From: PNON01 sp964387025
Lineage (GTDB): Bacteria > Chloroflexota > Anaerolineae > Anaerolineales > Anaerolineaceae
NCBI GenBank assembly: GCA_964387025.1
Contig: CAYLUZ010000005.1
Location: forward strand, 276,266 to 340,265
Direction of reading: 5' to 3'
Length of the DNA: 64,000 nucleotides
Positions 1 to 7,519 of the stretch are shown piece after piece. Each line of letters opens with the position of its first letter. Position 1 is the stretch's first letter. The notes under the pieces were generated by a model. It had not been told where the DNA came from. It saw only the letters and a program-made list of their open reading frames with translations, and searched no databases. The position numbers and the translations under genes are program-made.

Positions 1-203
1 TTCCAGATAGGTAGATCTAAGCCAAAAGCTTCCATGTAATAGGTATACATTTGGCTGACGGCGTTCCCCCTGAGTCCTGCTCGTGAAATGAGCAGGTCAA
101 CCGGGTTACCGGGCATGAACCTGGGAATTAACCAATCTATCGTTACTGCCACAAAAAAAGTAAACAGATAGATTATTAATTTTCTACTGAAATACCGTCT
201 CAC
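1..203 (-). CDS. ABC transporter permease, N-terminal part (DppB/OppB type)
   Basis: This partial reading frame runs off the left edge of the window. It starts at a GTG (201-203) with GGAGG just upstream on the minus strand. The 67 visible residues hold a basic start (MRRYFSRKL), one hydrophobic segment and the motif RFMPGNPVDLL. That motif matches the conserved 'R-L/F-x-P-G-N/D-P' turn after the first membrane helix of oligopeptide/oligosaccharide ABC permeases. It lies directly downstream of the family-5 binding protein, so it should be the first membrane subunit of the same importer. A stem-loop separates the two genes. The frame is short but the motif and context are specific. Confidence 0.82.
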   Translation of the reverse strand, partial: MRRYFSRKLIIYLFTFFVAVTIDWLIPRFMPGNPVDLLISRAGLRGNAVSQMYTYYMEAFGLDLPIW

Positions 204-230
204 AAGACCTCCGAAAACAGGGGATTCTTT

Positions 231-265
231 ATTCCTCCTTCCAGCAAAGTACTGGAAGGAGGAAT
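231..265 (-). promoter_or_regulatory. Perfect 14-bp stem-loop between binding protein and permease genes
   Basis: ATTCCTCCTTCCAG (231-244) is followed by a 7-nt loop and its exact complement (252-265). On the minus strand no T-run follows, so it is not a classical terminator. Stem-loops after binding-protein genes of ABC importers are known to protect the upstream mRNA from 3' decay and to lower permease expression. I infer the same role here. Confidence 0.6.
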
Positions 266-280
266 AATAAAGAAGTTACT

Positions 281-2107
281 TTACTTTGTTACTGGTTTTA
301 ATGCGAGTAGCATTTGAATGGAGGACATGTTCCAGTATCCACGCCAGGTAGCGGGTAGGTAATGGTTTGAACCATCAGCAGCTGATGGCCAGTTCGTCCA
401 TACAGCATTGCTCACCTGAGACCACAAACCGTTGTACCACAACGGGATGGTCGGGAATTCGGTCATGGTGATCTCTTGAAGTTGTGAAGTGACAGCTTTG
501 ATTCCAGCATCGTCACCAAGCTTGACCTGGTCAAGTTGATTGACTAGATCGAAGGCTTTTGGATTGTCATAGCGGCCGTAGTTACCATATTGGGCTGTGG
601 CAATATTCTCGATCGGATTCTGGAATACCCACTTGTAATATGACCATGGGGTTGAACTATTCTGTGCTTCATTCTGGAGAGAGAGTTGGAAAGTTCCCTT
701 CAGTTGTGCATCACGCCAAGGACCATAATCGGGGTAATCGGGAGTGATATTAATACCAACAGCCTGGGCGTTTTTGGAGATGATCTGAATTGAAGCCATC
801 CAGTCCGTCCAGCCGCTTGGGCAGGTTACGGTCAGAGCGATTGGGTTTCCTTCTTTATCTTCGACGAAACCATCACCATTAACATCGACATAGCCGGCTG
901 CGGCCAGGATTGATTGGGCTTTTGCCGGATCATATGACCAACCATATTTGGCAACCATGTCCTTGTCAACGTATTTGTCCCAGATAGGAAGTAATCCGGT
1001 GGGATCAGCAGCTTTTACGATGCCGGTATATGCGGTTTGGACAATATCGTTGGTATCAATTGCATAAGCAAGGGCTTTGCGGAATTCAACATCATCCAAT
1101 GGTTTTACCTGTTGGTTGATGATCAAAGCGGCAACATTGGCGGAAAGCATGTAGGGAACGTCTGGATAGTAGGTCTGGATACCATAACCACCCTTAACTA
1201 ATGTGGCTACACCAGGCAGGAAGTTATTGCTTATATCAAGGCCACCCTGTAATACTAAACCAAGGGCGACGTTGTTTGAACCATTGACGATATCAACGAT
1301 GCGTTTGGGGCCGGGAAGACCAAAGACAGGAATACCCCACCATTTTTCGTTGCGGACTAAAACCTGGCGATCCTGATCATGGCTTTCGTACATATATGGG
1401 CCTGATCCCACTGCATTTTCATTGGCACCACCGGTAATGTCTTTTACATCCAACTTGGACCAGATGGCTGCGGGGACAATTGGGGTTTGCCAGAGATAGA
1501 AACCAACTTCCTGATAGGCAGGATTGGCTTTAAACTTGAAGTCTACAGTCAGATCGTCAACTTTATCGACTGATTCAAGGAAATTCCAAAGACCTACATA
1601 AGCAAGACCCGCTTTGACAGTACCGTTTGGATTTGCGAGTTCGTAAGTGAATTTGACATCCTCTGCAGTCAGAGGGCTACCATCAGCCCATGTCAAACCT
1701 TCGCGAAGTTTGATCTCAAGAGTAGTGTCATCGACCCATTTCATATCTTCTGCGGCCAACCATGGTGTGAATTTATCAGCGAGCGGATCATAGATATATA
1801 AGGTCTCATAAACAAGACCTATTCCACCCATCGCATAACCACCACCGTTGAATGGGTTCCAGCTGGAAGGAGGACCCCACTGAGTACCGCTTGTATAAAG
1901 GGTCTCAGAGCGCTCATAGTTAACAACGACAGGTTCTACTGGTGCTGTGATGGGAGCAGGTGCAGCAGGAGCGGCCGGTGCCGCTGGTGCAGCAGGAGCA
2001 GCTGGTGCCGCAGGTGCAGCCGGGGCTTGGGTTGCAGCTGGTGCACATGCAGAGAGCAGCATGGCTGCAGCAACCAAAATTGATAATACGATTGTAATGC
2101 GTTTCAT
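281..2107 (-). CDS. Family-5 extracellular solute-binding lipoprotein of an ABC importer
   Basis: The 608-residue protein captures a substrate outside the cell and delivers it to an ABC importer. It begins with a lipoprotein signal peptide (MKRITIVLSILVAAAMLLSAC, lipid-modified Cys at about residue 21). An Ala-Pro linker of about 30 residues follows, then a SBP_bac_5 (DppA/OppA) fold, seen in 'TWADGSPLTAEDVKFTYE' and 'KALAYAIDTNDIV'. A good ribosome site (AAGGAGA) precedes the ATG. Family 5 is named after peptides, but members beside glycosidases often bind oligosaccharides. The neighbouring GH130 gene and the shared LacI-type operators suggest a sugar such as a beta-mannoside. The substrate is inferred, not shown. 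Confidence 0.88.
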   Translation of the reverse strand: MKRITIVLSILVAAAMLLSACAPAATQAPAAPAAPAAPAAPAAPAAPAAPAPITAPVEPVVVNYERSETLYTSGTQWGPPSSWNPFNGGGYAMGGIGLVYETLYIYDPLADKFTPWLAAEDMKWVDDTTLEIKLREGLTWADGSPLTAEDVKFTYELANPNGTVKAGLAYVGLWNFLESVDKVDDLTVDFKFKANPAYQEVGFYLWQTPIVPAAIWSKLDVKDITGGANENAVGSGPYMYESHDQDRQVLVRNEKWWGIPVFGLPGPKRIVDIVNGSNNVALGLVLQGGLDISNNFLPGVATLVKGGYGIQTYYPDVPYMLSANVAALIINQQVKPLDDVEFRKALAYAIDTNDIVQTAYTGIVKAADPTGLLPIWDKYVDKDMVAKYGWSYDPAKAQSILAAAGYVDVNGDGFVEDKEGNPIALTVTCPSGWTDWMASIQIISKNAQAVGINITPDYPDYGPWRDAQLKGTFQLSLQNEAQNSSTPWSYYKWVFQNPIENIATAQYGNYGRYDNPKAFDLVNQLDQVKLGDDAGIKAVTSQLQEITMTEFPTIPLWYNGLWSQVSNAVWTNWPSAADGSNHYLPATWRGYWNMSSIQMLLALKPVTK

Positions 2108-2172
2108 CTTATTCTCCTTATATATAGTTTGGATTATAGAACGAATTTTGAAAAGCCGTCAGACGTACGATT

Positions 2173-2192
2173 ATTCCCTCACCTCCTCCCAA
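2173..2192 (-). promoter_or_regulatory. Strong Shine-Dalgarno-like run in the leader, with no start codon behind it
   Basis: On the minus strand the leader of the binding-protein gene carries GGGAGGAGGTGAGGG about 70 nt before the true ATG. Only a three-codon frame follows (GTG AGG GAA stop). Such ribosome-binding runs far from a start can act as 5' mRNA stabilisers, like the STAB-SD of Bacillus thuringiensis cry3A. That role is inferred. Confidence 0.4.
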
Positions 2193-2210
2193 TAGTTGAA
2201 TGGAGCACTT

Positions 2211-2226
2211 ATGAGAGCGCTCCCAT
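2211..2226. promoter_or_regulatory. LacI-type operator upstream of the binding-protein gene
   Basis: ATGAGAGCGCTCCCAT is a 16-bp palindrome with one mismatched pair. It shares the core GAGCGCTC with the perfect operator at 3331-3346. It overlaps an AT-rich, -10-like TTATAT on the minus strand (2225-2230) and lies about 105 bp before the binding-protein start. The likely ligand is the adjacent LacI protein. Confidence 0.75.
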
Positions 2227-2241
2227 ATAAAGTTAAAAAAA

Positions 2242-3285
2242 CTAATTTTGATCATTCTCTGCATTCCGCTTGAACGCACCACAGGATTTCCGAACTACCA
2301 ATTCGGTGTCAAGAATCACATGGCGGGGTGGACAAATACCAGTCTCGATCAGGTCGATCAGGACCTCAACAGCTCGAATTCCAAATTGAGTAACAGGTTG
2401 GCGGACAGTGGTCAGCTGGATGTTTGTCAATGAGGCCATTGGTAGATCATCAAAACCAACGAAGCCAATATCATCCGGAATGGACAACCCGGCTTCTTGT
2501 GCTGCGCGCATGGCGCCAACTGCCATGATGTCCGATGCAGCAAATATGGCATCCGGTCGGGAAGGTAATAATGATTGCATGGCTGCAAACCCTCCAGCCT
2601 CAGTAAAATCACCCTCGATGATCAAGGTTTCATCCAGAACCATGCCACGGTCGGCCATAGCTCTCAGGTAACCCTCCTTTCGATCAATTCCCACCGTGCT
2701 GTTGGTCGGACCAGTGATCGTTCCAATGCGTTTATAGCCTAATCCGATCAGGTGATCGACAGCTATATAAGACGAACCTATATTATCAATATCAATGTAG
2801 CTGACGTTGTCATATCTGAATGGCCGTCCGGCAACTACCAAAGGCATATTGGCATCCACCAGGCTGCCAATGATTTTCTGGTCGCCATGATGTCCAGCCT
2901 GGACGATCACACCATCCAGCAAGCCCTTACGGGATACGCGCGGGAAGATCTTCTCTTCGTCTTCTTTTGTATCCACCAAAAAAAGAGCCAGGGTGTAGCC
3001 ATATTGGTTACAAGCCTGGGCAATTCCTTTAGTAAGATGAGGATAGAAGGGATCCGTAAAGAAGAAGCTGACACTATGTGGTAATAGTAAGCCGATCGTC
3101 CACGAGTGCTGAGACGCAAGTGTCCTTGCTGCGGCATTCGGATGGTAACCGGTGTCCTGAATTACCTCCAACACTCGCTTTCTTACATCGTCGCTTACAT
3201 TGGGATTGGCATTGACCACACGGGAAACCGTGGAGCGTGATACTCCAGCCTTCTTGGCAATGTCAACCAAAGTCAGATCTGTCAC
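2242..3285 (-). CDS. LacI-family transcriptional regulator
   Basis: This is a 347-residue repressor of the LacI/GalR family. Residues 4-50 form the helix-turn-helix and hinge helix ('LVDIAKKAGVSRSTVSRVVN'), followed by a periplasmic-binding-protein-like sugar-sensing domain to the end. The start is GTG (3283-3285) with AGGA seven bases upstream. It sits between the GH130 gene (divergent) and the binding-protein gene (downstream, same strand), each preceded by a matching palindrome. It most likely represses both until a sugar inducer binds, and probably its own gene too, because the 3331-3346 operator lies between the divergent starts. Length and domain order are normal for the family. Confidence 0.93.
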   Translation of the reverse strand: MTDLTLVDIAKKAGVSRSTVSRVVNANPNVSDDVRKRVLEVIQDTGYHPNAAARTLASQHSWTIGLLLPHSVSFFFTDPFYPHLTKGIAQACNQYGYTLALFLVDTKEDEEKIFPRVSRKGLLDGVIVQAGHHGDQKIIGSLVDANMPLVVAGRPFRYDNVSYIDIDNIGSSYIAVDHLIGLGYKRIGTITGPTNSTVGIDRKEGYLRAMADRGMVLDETLIIEGDFTEAGGFAAMQSLLPSRPDAIFAASDIMAVGAMRAAQEAGLSIPDDIGFVGFDDLPMASLTNIQLTTVRQPVTQFGIRAVEVLIDLIETGICPPRHVILDTELVVRKSCGAFKRNAENDQN

Positions 3286-3298
3286 TTATGTTCCTATC

Positions 3299-3328
3299 TT
3301 GAAAAATATGCGCTGATTGTGTTATAAT
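3299..3328 (+). promoter_or_regulatory. Sigma-70-type promoter of the GH130 gene
   Basis: TTGAAA (3299-3304) and a consensus TATAAT (3323-3328) are separated by 18 bp and point toward the GH130 gene. The expected transcription start falls at about 3335, inside the LacI operator. Confidence 0.75.
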
Positions 3329-3330
3329 TT

Positions 3331-3346
3331 TTGGGAGCGCTCCCAA
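3331..3346. promoter_or_regulatory. Perfect 16-bp LacI operator over the GH130 transcription start
   Basis: TTGGGAGCGCTCCCAA is an exact palindrome three bases after the -10 box of the GH130 promoter. A repressor bound here would block transcription directly. The central CG and the GAGCGCTC core are typical of LacI/CcpA-like operators. Confidence 0.85.
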
Positions 3347-3451
3347 TGAACATAATTATTATAAAGACTTTTTTGACGAGAGTCAACTACCAAAATAAAA
3401 TACTACTATAAAGATTAAATTGAGGTAATTTTTTCAAGGAGATCCAATTAT

Positions 3452-4423
3452 ATGACTTCCACCCCATTACCAAACCTCCCATGGGAGCAAAAACCTGCAA
3501 AGTGTATGGATATAATCTGGCGTTATAGTGCAAATCCAATTATTCCCCGCAACTTGATCCCATCTTCGAATAGTATTTTCAATAGTGCAGTCGTGCCATT
3601 CAATGGAAAATTTGCCGGCGTATTTCGGGTTGATAACAAAAAACGTGAGATGAATCTGAACCGGGGCTTCAGTGATAATGGTATAGACTGGGTGCTGGAT
3701 GATTCACCTATAGATTGGCAGTGCGATGATCCCGAGATCAGCCAGTTCCAATATCGCTATGATCCCCGGGTGGTTTGGCTGGAAGACCGGTATTATGTCA
3801 CCTGGTGCAATGGCTATCATGGACCAACCATCGGGATCGGGTACACCTTTGATTTCGATAATTTTACATTTTTAGAAAATGCCTTGCTGCCTTATAACCG
3901 CAACGGTGTCCTTTTTCCACGCAGGATCAAAGATAAATATATCATGCTGAATCGCCCAAGCGATAATGGACATACACCATTTGGTGATATTTACTTGAGT
4001 CAAAGTACAGATATGATCCATTGGGGAGAACATCGTTTCGTAATGGGAGTAAAAAATGGCTGGCAAAGCACCAAGGTTGGAGCTGGTCCAGTTCCCATCG
4101 AAACTCCCGAAGGTTGGTTGCTTTTCTATCACGGAGTATTAACTTCCTGTAACGGTTTTGTGTACAGCTTTGGAGCCGCCCTCCTCGATCTGGATCAGCC
4201 CTGGAAAGTGATCTATCGGGGATCCTCCTACTTGCTGTCACCGCAAACTTATTATGAATGCGTGGGGGATGTCCCCAATGTAGCTTTCCCTTGCGCCACA
4301 TTATATGACCAACCGAGCGGCCGCATCGCAATTTATTACGGCGGAGCAGATACAGTGACCGCGCTGGCTTTTACCCAACTGGATGATGTTCTGGCATACT
4401 TAAGGTCGAATTCTGAGGTGTAA
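3452..4423 (+). CDS. GH130-family beta-mannoside phosphorylase/hydrolase
   Basis: The 323-residue cytoplasmic protein has the five-bladed propeller signature of glycoside hydrolase family 130. The segment 'YDPRVVWLEDRYYVTW' (about residues 108-123) contains the Asp of the family's DPR motif, taken as the catalytic acid. Members cleave beta-mannosidic bonds, usually with phosphate, releasing mannose 1-phosphate; a few use water. Which applies here cannot be read safely. AAGGAG precedes the ATG. The gene is divergent from its LacI regulator. A GH130 gene beside a family-5 ABC system resembles the Thermotoga maritima mannan locus, so beta-manno-oligosaccharide use is a reasonable inference. Confidence 0.86.
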   Translation: MTSTPLPNLPWEQKPAKCMDIIWRYSANPIIPRNLIPSSNSIFNSAVVPFNGKFAGVFRVDNKKREMNLNRGFSDNGIDWVLDDSPIDWQCDDPEISQFQYRYDPRVVWLEDRYYVTWCNGYHGPTIGIGYTFDFDNFTFLENALLPYNRNGVLFPRRIKDKYIMLNRPSDNGHTPFGDIYLSQSTDMIHWGEHRFVMGVKNGWQSTKVGAGPVPIETPEGWLLFYHGVLTSCNGFVYSFGAALLDLDQPWKVIYRGSSYLLSPQTYYECVGDVPNVAFPCATLYDQPSGRIAIYYGGADTVTALAFTQLDDVLAYLRSNSEV

Positions 4424-4496
4424 GTCTCAGGTTTTGGTGGATGTTTTTACTTAAATAATTACCTTATGTTGCAGATAATTGACAATTTTAAATGTA

Positions 4497-4540
4497 AAAA
4501 AGGGTTGACTGAATAATAATTCAACCAACCCTTCATTTCT
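4497..4540. terminator. Bidirectional terminator between GH130 and DsrE genes
   Basis: AAGGGTTG (4500-4507) pairs with CAACCCTT (4526-4533). On the minus strand the stem is followed by TTTTTT, fitting termination of the sulfur operon. On the plus strand a T-rich stretch follows, fitting the end of the GH130 transcript. Confidence 0.75.
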
Positions 4541-4554
4541 TTAATTCAAATAGA

Positions 4555-5055
4555 CTAGATGAAAATTATCTGGCTGCCTTCGGACATGTCCATAAAGTCG
4601 CCGGCGGTAACGATGTCGATCACACCATCTATGAAATCTTCCTTCTTCAATTCCATCATATCAACAGACATTTTACAGGCGTAGAGTTTGGCGCCGGCAT
4701 CCACAAGCATTTGCAAATATTCCCGCACCGGGGGAACTTTCAATGCTTCCATTTTCTTGTGCATCAGGTGGGTCGCAAAAGCTGTCATGCCCGGGAATGC
4801 ACCCATGAACTGAGGAATACCCACATAGCCAGGAACACCCATCAAATTCATCTTCATGCTTGAATTTGCCACCGGAGGAATTTCCAGGTGGTCAACCCGA
4901 GCTTTGTTGATCATATCCATGCCCCAAAATGTGAAGAAGATGGTCACTTCAATGCCATTTCCAAGTGCTGCCCAGCCCATAATTAAAGCCGGGTAAGCCA
5001 TATCCAGGTTACCTTTTGAGCAGATAAATGCGATCTTTCTTGTTTCGTCAGCCAT
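4555..5055 (-). CDS. DsrE/DsrF-family sulfur-relay protein (DsrE2/DsrE3-like)
   Basis: The 166-residue protein belongs to the DsrE/DsrF fold, whose members carry sulfane sulfur on a cysteine. Two cysteines are visible, in 'FICSKG' near residue 12 and in 'LYACKMSVDMM' near residue 128. The second lies where DsrE2/DsrE3-type sulfurtransferases have their conserved Cys. A glycine/methionine-rich, hydrophobic middle (residues 60-100) is typical of the longer DsrE2-type proteins. AGGAG precedes the ATG. It is the last gene of an operon with a DsrC-like carrier and an SQR-like flavoprotein, which supports a role in accepting or passing on persulfide sulfur. The exact partner is unknown. Confidence 0.82.
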   Translation of the reverse strand: MADETRKIAFICSKGNLDMAYPALIMGWAALGNGIEVTIFFTFWGMDMINKARVDHLEIPPVANSSMKMNLMGVPGYVGIPQFMGAFPGMTAFATHLMHKKMEALKVPPVREYLQMLVDAGAKLYACKMSVDMMELKKEDFIDGVIDIVTAGDFMDMSEGSQIIFI

Positions 5056-5104
5056 TTTGAACTCCTAATAAGTAAAGTTATGATAATTATTAATATTGCT
5101 GATA

Positions 5105-5428
5105 CTAAACACAGCCTTCAGGCTTCTTGAGTCCACCAATTTTTGCTACTTTCTTGGCTGGACCTTTCGGGAAGAGGCCAAATAGTTCCTTGGTAGTGAC
5201 ACCAGCGCCATCAGTAATGGTTCTCAGCGTAGGTGATGCACCACTGTTTGCCGCAGCATTCTGACGTGCGAAATCAATGACTTTCCAGTGCAGATCAGTC
5301 AATTGATCAATACCTTCTTCTTTGGCAACTGCCTCAGCAAATTCCTTGTTCCAGTCGGTATTATTGACGAGGTACCCTTCATCATTTACTTGCACTTCTT
5401 TTCCACCAATCATTTTTGTAGCCATCAT
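5105..5428 (-). CDS. DsrC/TusE-family sulfur carrier protein
   Basis: The 107-residue protein shows the DsrC/TusE family pattern: a central 'DLHWKVIDFAR', then 'SPTLRTIT', and a flexible C-terminal arm ending in GCV. The penultimate Cys106 (CysA) is the sulfur-carrying residue of the family. The second Cys found 11 residues earlier in dissimilatory DsrC is replaced here by Ala95. The protein therefore should not form the DsrC trisulfide and looks more like a TusE-type or regulatory relative. Two ATG codons are adjacent at the start, with AAGGAG just upstream. It lies 33 bp after the SQR-like gene and 49 bp before the DsrE gene. Confidence 0.88.
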   Translation of the reverse strand: MMATKMIGGKEVQVNDEGYLVNNTDWNKEFAEAVAKEEGIDQLTDLHWKVIDFARQNAAANSGASPTLRTITDGAGVTTKELFGLFPKGPAKKVAKIGGLKKPEGCV

Positions 5429-5461
5429 TATCTCCTTCGTTTTCTAAACTTGTTTGACTTT

Positions 5462-6697
5462 TTATTGTTTTTCTTTACCAACCATACTGAACGCGCTGGG
5501 TAGTGGTACCTCTATACCCCGCATCATCAGATCCCAATACAAGTAGCGGAAAGCCAGCTTGCCGATATGGTTTATGAGGGATTCTCGCAACAGGGAGAAT
5601 GGCCCAATAACAGGGAATGGATATTTACCCGGCAGAGGCTCCTGTTCATAGCTAAAGTCAATTAACGTAGCTTTGTTGAATCCGGTTTCAATATAGCAGG
5701 TGGAATGTCCATCAAATTTCGATGGCATTTCTTTCCCATCCATATGAGCTAAAATGTTTTCAACGACGGTTTCATTTTGGAAGTGAATGACTGCGCCGGC
5801 TTTCGAGGCGGGTATATTGTTTGCATCACCCATCACCCAGATATTCTGCCATTTATCGGATTGTAAAGTGAACTTGTTGGTCGGGATAAAATTCAAGGCG
5901 TCGCCCATACCGGATCGTTTGATCAGGTCAGATCCCTTATTGGTCGGAACCGACACAAGTAGATCATATGGGACTTCACGCTCGTCGTAGGATTTGATCA
6001 CATTGTTTACGAAGTCAACTTCCCCAACGTTGTAATCCGCTTCCACTTTAATATTTTTTCTGTCAAGAAGTGTACCCAAAATGGCGGACGAAACTGGTTT
6101 AGTGAAAGCACCGGAAAGAGGGGTTGCATAGACCAGTTCCACTTTATTGCGGATACCGCGTTGAGTGAAGACCCAGTCAGCCAGGAAGAGGAATTCAAGT
6201 GGAGCCACCGGGCATTTGATGGGATTTTCGACTACGTTGACCACCATGCGGCCGCCTTCCCAACGATCAAGGAATTTGCGCATGGCTGCAGCACCCTCAT
6301 AAGTATAGAAATCGAAGATATTCTTTCGCCAGCCAATATCTTTTAATCCCTCGGTTTCTTCCGGGTGGATATCACAGCCTGTGGCTATGACGAGGTAATC
6401 GTACTTGATCGTCCGGCTATCAAGACTTATTCGTACCTGGTTTGAATCCGGCTCAATCAGCTCAATATTGGAAATAATGTATTCAATATTCGAAGGAATA
6501 AATTGCTTATTGACCTTTACAACATCCTTTTCTTCATACTTGCCGAATGGAATAAACAGAAAACCCGGTTGATAATAATGTTTGGTATCTTTATCAACCA
6601 GTACCACCTTCCATTCCCGGCTATTCAGTTTTTTCGCCATTTTCATGGCGATCATCGTTCCAGCAGTTCCCGCCCCTACAACTAAAAATGTCTTCAT
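5462..6697 (-). CDS. Sulfide:quinone oxidoreductase-like FAD protein
   Basis: This 411-residue flavoprotein of the pyridine-nucleotide-disulfide oxidoreductase family starts with 'VVGAGTAGTMIAMKMA' (residues 6-21), the FAD-binding glycine motif. A second FAD contact is 'IWVMGDANNIPASKAG'. Cysteines in 'IKCPVAPLE' (near 161) and 'STCYIETG' (near 335) fit the redox-active pair of SQR. Short hydrophobic/aromatic stretches at the C-terminus suggest monotopic membrane attachment. SQR oxidises sulfide and transfers electrons to quinone, making sulfane sulfur that DsrC/DsrE-type carriers could take. AAGGAG precedes the ATG; the start lies 9 bp after the regulator gene, so both are cotranscribed. A related FAD oxidoreductase with another substrate cannot be excluded. 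Confidence 0.84.
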   Translation of the reverse strand: MKTFLVVGAGTAGTMIAMKMAKKLNSREWKVVLVDKDTKHYYQPGFLFIPFGKYEEKDVVKVNKQFIPSNIEYIISNIELIEPDSNQVRISLDSRTIKYDYLVIATGCDIHPEETEGLKDIGWRKNIFDFYTYEGAAAMRKFLDRWEGGRMVVNVVENPIKCPVAPLEFLFLADWVFTQRGIRNKVELVYATPLSGAFTKPVSSAILGTLLDRKNIKVEADYNVGEVDFVNNVIKSYDEREVPYDLLVSVPTNKGSDLIKRSGMGDALNFIPTNKFTLQSDKWQNIWVMGDANNIPASKAGAVIHFQNETVVENILAHMDGKEMPSKFDGHSTCYIETGFNKATLIDFSYEQEPLPGKYPFPVIGPFSLLRESLINHIGKLAFRYLYWDLMMRGIEVPLPSAFSMVGKEKQ

Positions 6698-6706
6698 CTA
6701 TTCTCC

Positions 6707-7456
6707 TTATGCGATTTGGGATAAATCTGCGATTTTTTGTAACCGATTGATAAATCCGATGCGTTCTTCCAGGATGCTATGCACTGCCTGGGCTGCTGTA
6801 CGTGGCCAGGTCTCAACTTGGGGACGTCGTTCAGCAGAAATGACCTGGACGGAAAGTACCGCTTCATTGAGAGATTCCAGCGGAATTCGATACATCGTAG
6901 CGAGGCGTTTCACCCGCTCAGATTCTTCATATCGATCAGGTGAAACCATGTAATATTGACCTGTGATGAAAGCGCCGATTTGTTTATCCTGATCGTAAAT
7001 CGGGGCTGCTGCATAATTTAATCCGGCATGACAGGAAATTACCTGGGTTTTTGTCTGACACTCAGTTGCTATTGCCTTCCAGGATTCTTTGCATGCCTCA
7101 CGTCCTGCCGGAGATGAAACGATCCGCGTGCAAAATGCACAGGGGTAACTAATATTTGTCAGGGGGTTGCCCTGCATATCCACCACCAGGGCGCTTAACT
7201 GGCTGATATCTGAAAATAAATTCTGAATGGTTTGGATGCAATGAATGGGGAGGTTGGATGAGGCTTCAGATTGACCTTCTTCAGGATTGGAAATGCCCAG
7301 AAGTCGGTCCACTTCAGCTTTAGCAAATCTCCATTGATGACCGATCTTGATACCTTTTAGACGACCATCCTGCAGCATCCGATATATCGTGATCCGGTCG
7401 ACTTTTAGAAGGCCTTGAATCTGTTTGACGGTGTAATAATCGCTCATATTTTCCAT
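6707..7456 (-). CDS. HTH-PocR one-component sensor-regulator of the sulfur operon
   Basis: The 249-residue regulator has an excisionase/MerR-like winged helix-turn-helix at residues 5-55 ('YTVKQIQGLLKVDRITIYRM'). A PocR sensory domain follows (about 75-190), with the family's cysteines in 'CAFC', 'REACKES' and 'ISCHAGL'. PocR domains are proposed to bind small organic ligands; the cysteine cluster could also sense metal or sulfur species. It is the first gene of the SQR-DsrC-DsrE operon, behind a promoter with two TGTTATAACA palindromes, so autoregulation is likely. A second in-frame ATG at 7447 is an alternative start; neither has a strong ribosome site. Confidence 0.85.
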   Translation of the reverse strand: MENMSDYYTVKQIQGLLKVDRITIYRMLQDGRLKGIKIGHQWRFAKAEVDRLLGISNPEEGQSEASSNLPIHCIQTIQNLFSDISQLSALVVDMQGNPLTNISYPCAFCTRIVSSPAGREACKESWKAIATECQTKTQVISCHAGLNYAAAPIYDQDKQIGAFITGQYYMVSPDRYEESERVKRLATMYRIPLESLNEAVLSVQVISAERRPQVETWPRTAAQAVHSILEERIGFINRLQKIADLSQIA

Positions 7457-7467
7457 TTGTTATATTT

Positions 7468-7477
7468 TGTTATAACA
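7468..7477. promoter_or_regulatory. TGTTATAACA palindrome, downstream copy
   Basis: An exact 10-bp palindrome just after the predicted transcription start of the PocR regulator. Its centre is 32 bp (about three DNA turns) from the copy at 7500-7509. A degenerate third copy (TGTTATAT) lies at 7458-7465. The likely ligand is the HTH-PocR protein. Confidence 0.6.
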
Positions 7478-7490
7478 TTATTACAGCGTT

Positions 7491-7519
7491 AATATATCAT
7501 GTTATAACAATTCTTTCAA
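7491..7519 (-). promoter_or_regulatory. Promoter of the PocR-SQR-DsrC-DsrE operon with an operator in its spacer
   Basis: On the minus strand TTGAAA (7514-7519) and TATATT (7491-7496) are separated by exactly 17 bp. The palindrome TGTTATAACA (7500-7509) lies within that spacer. Binding there would compete with RNA polymerase or, for a MerR-like protein, could distort the spacer. Confidence 0.75.

Noticed and set aside
1947..2195. Plus-strand frame with Gly-Ala repeats
   Set aside because: It is the complement of the Ala-Pro linker and signal peptide of the binding lipoprotein.
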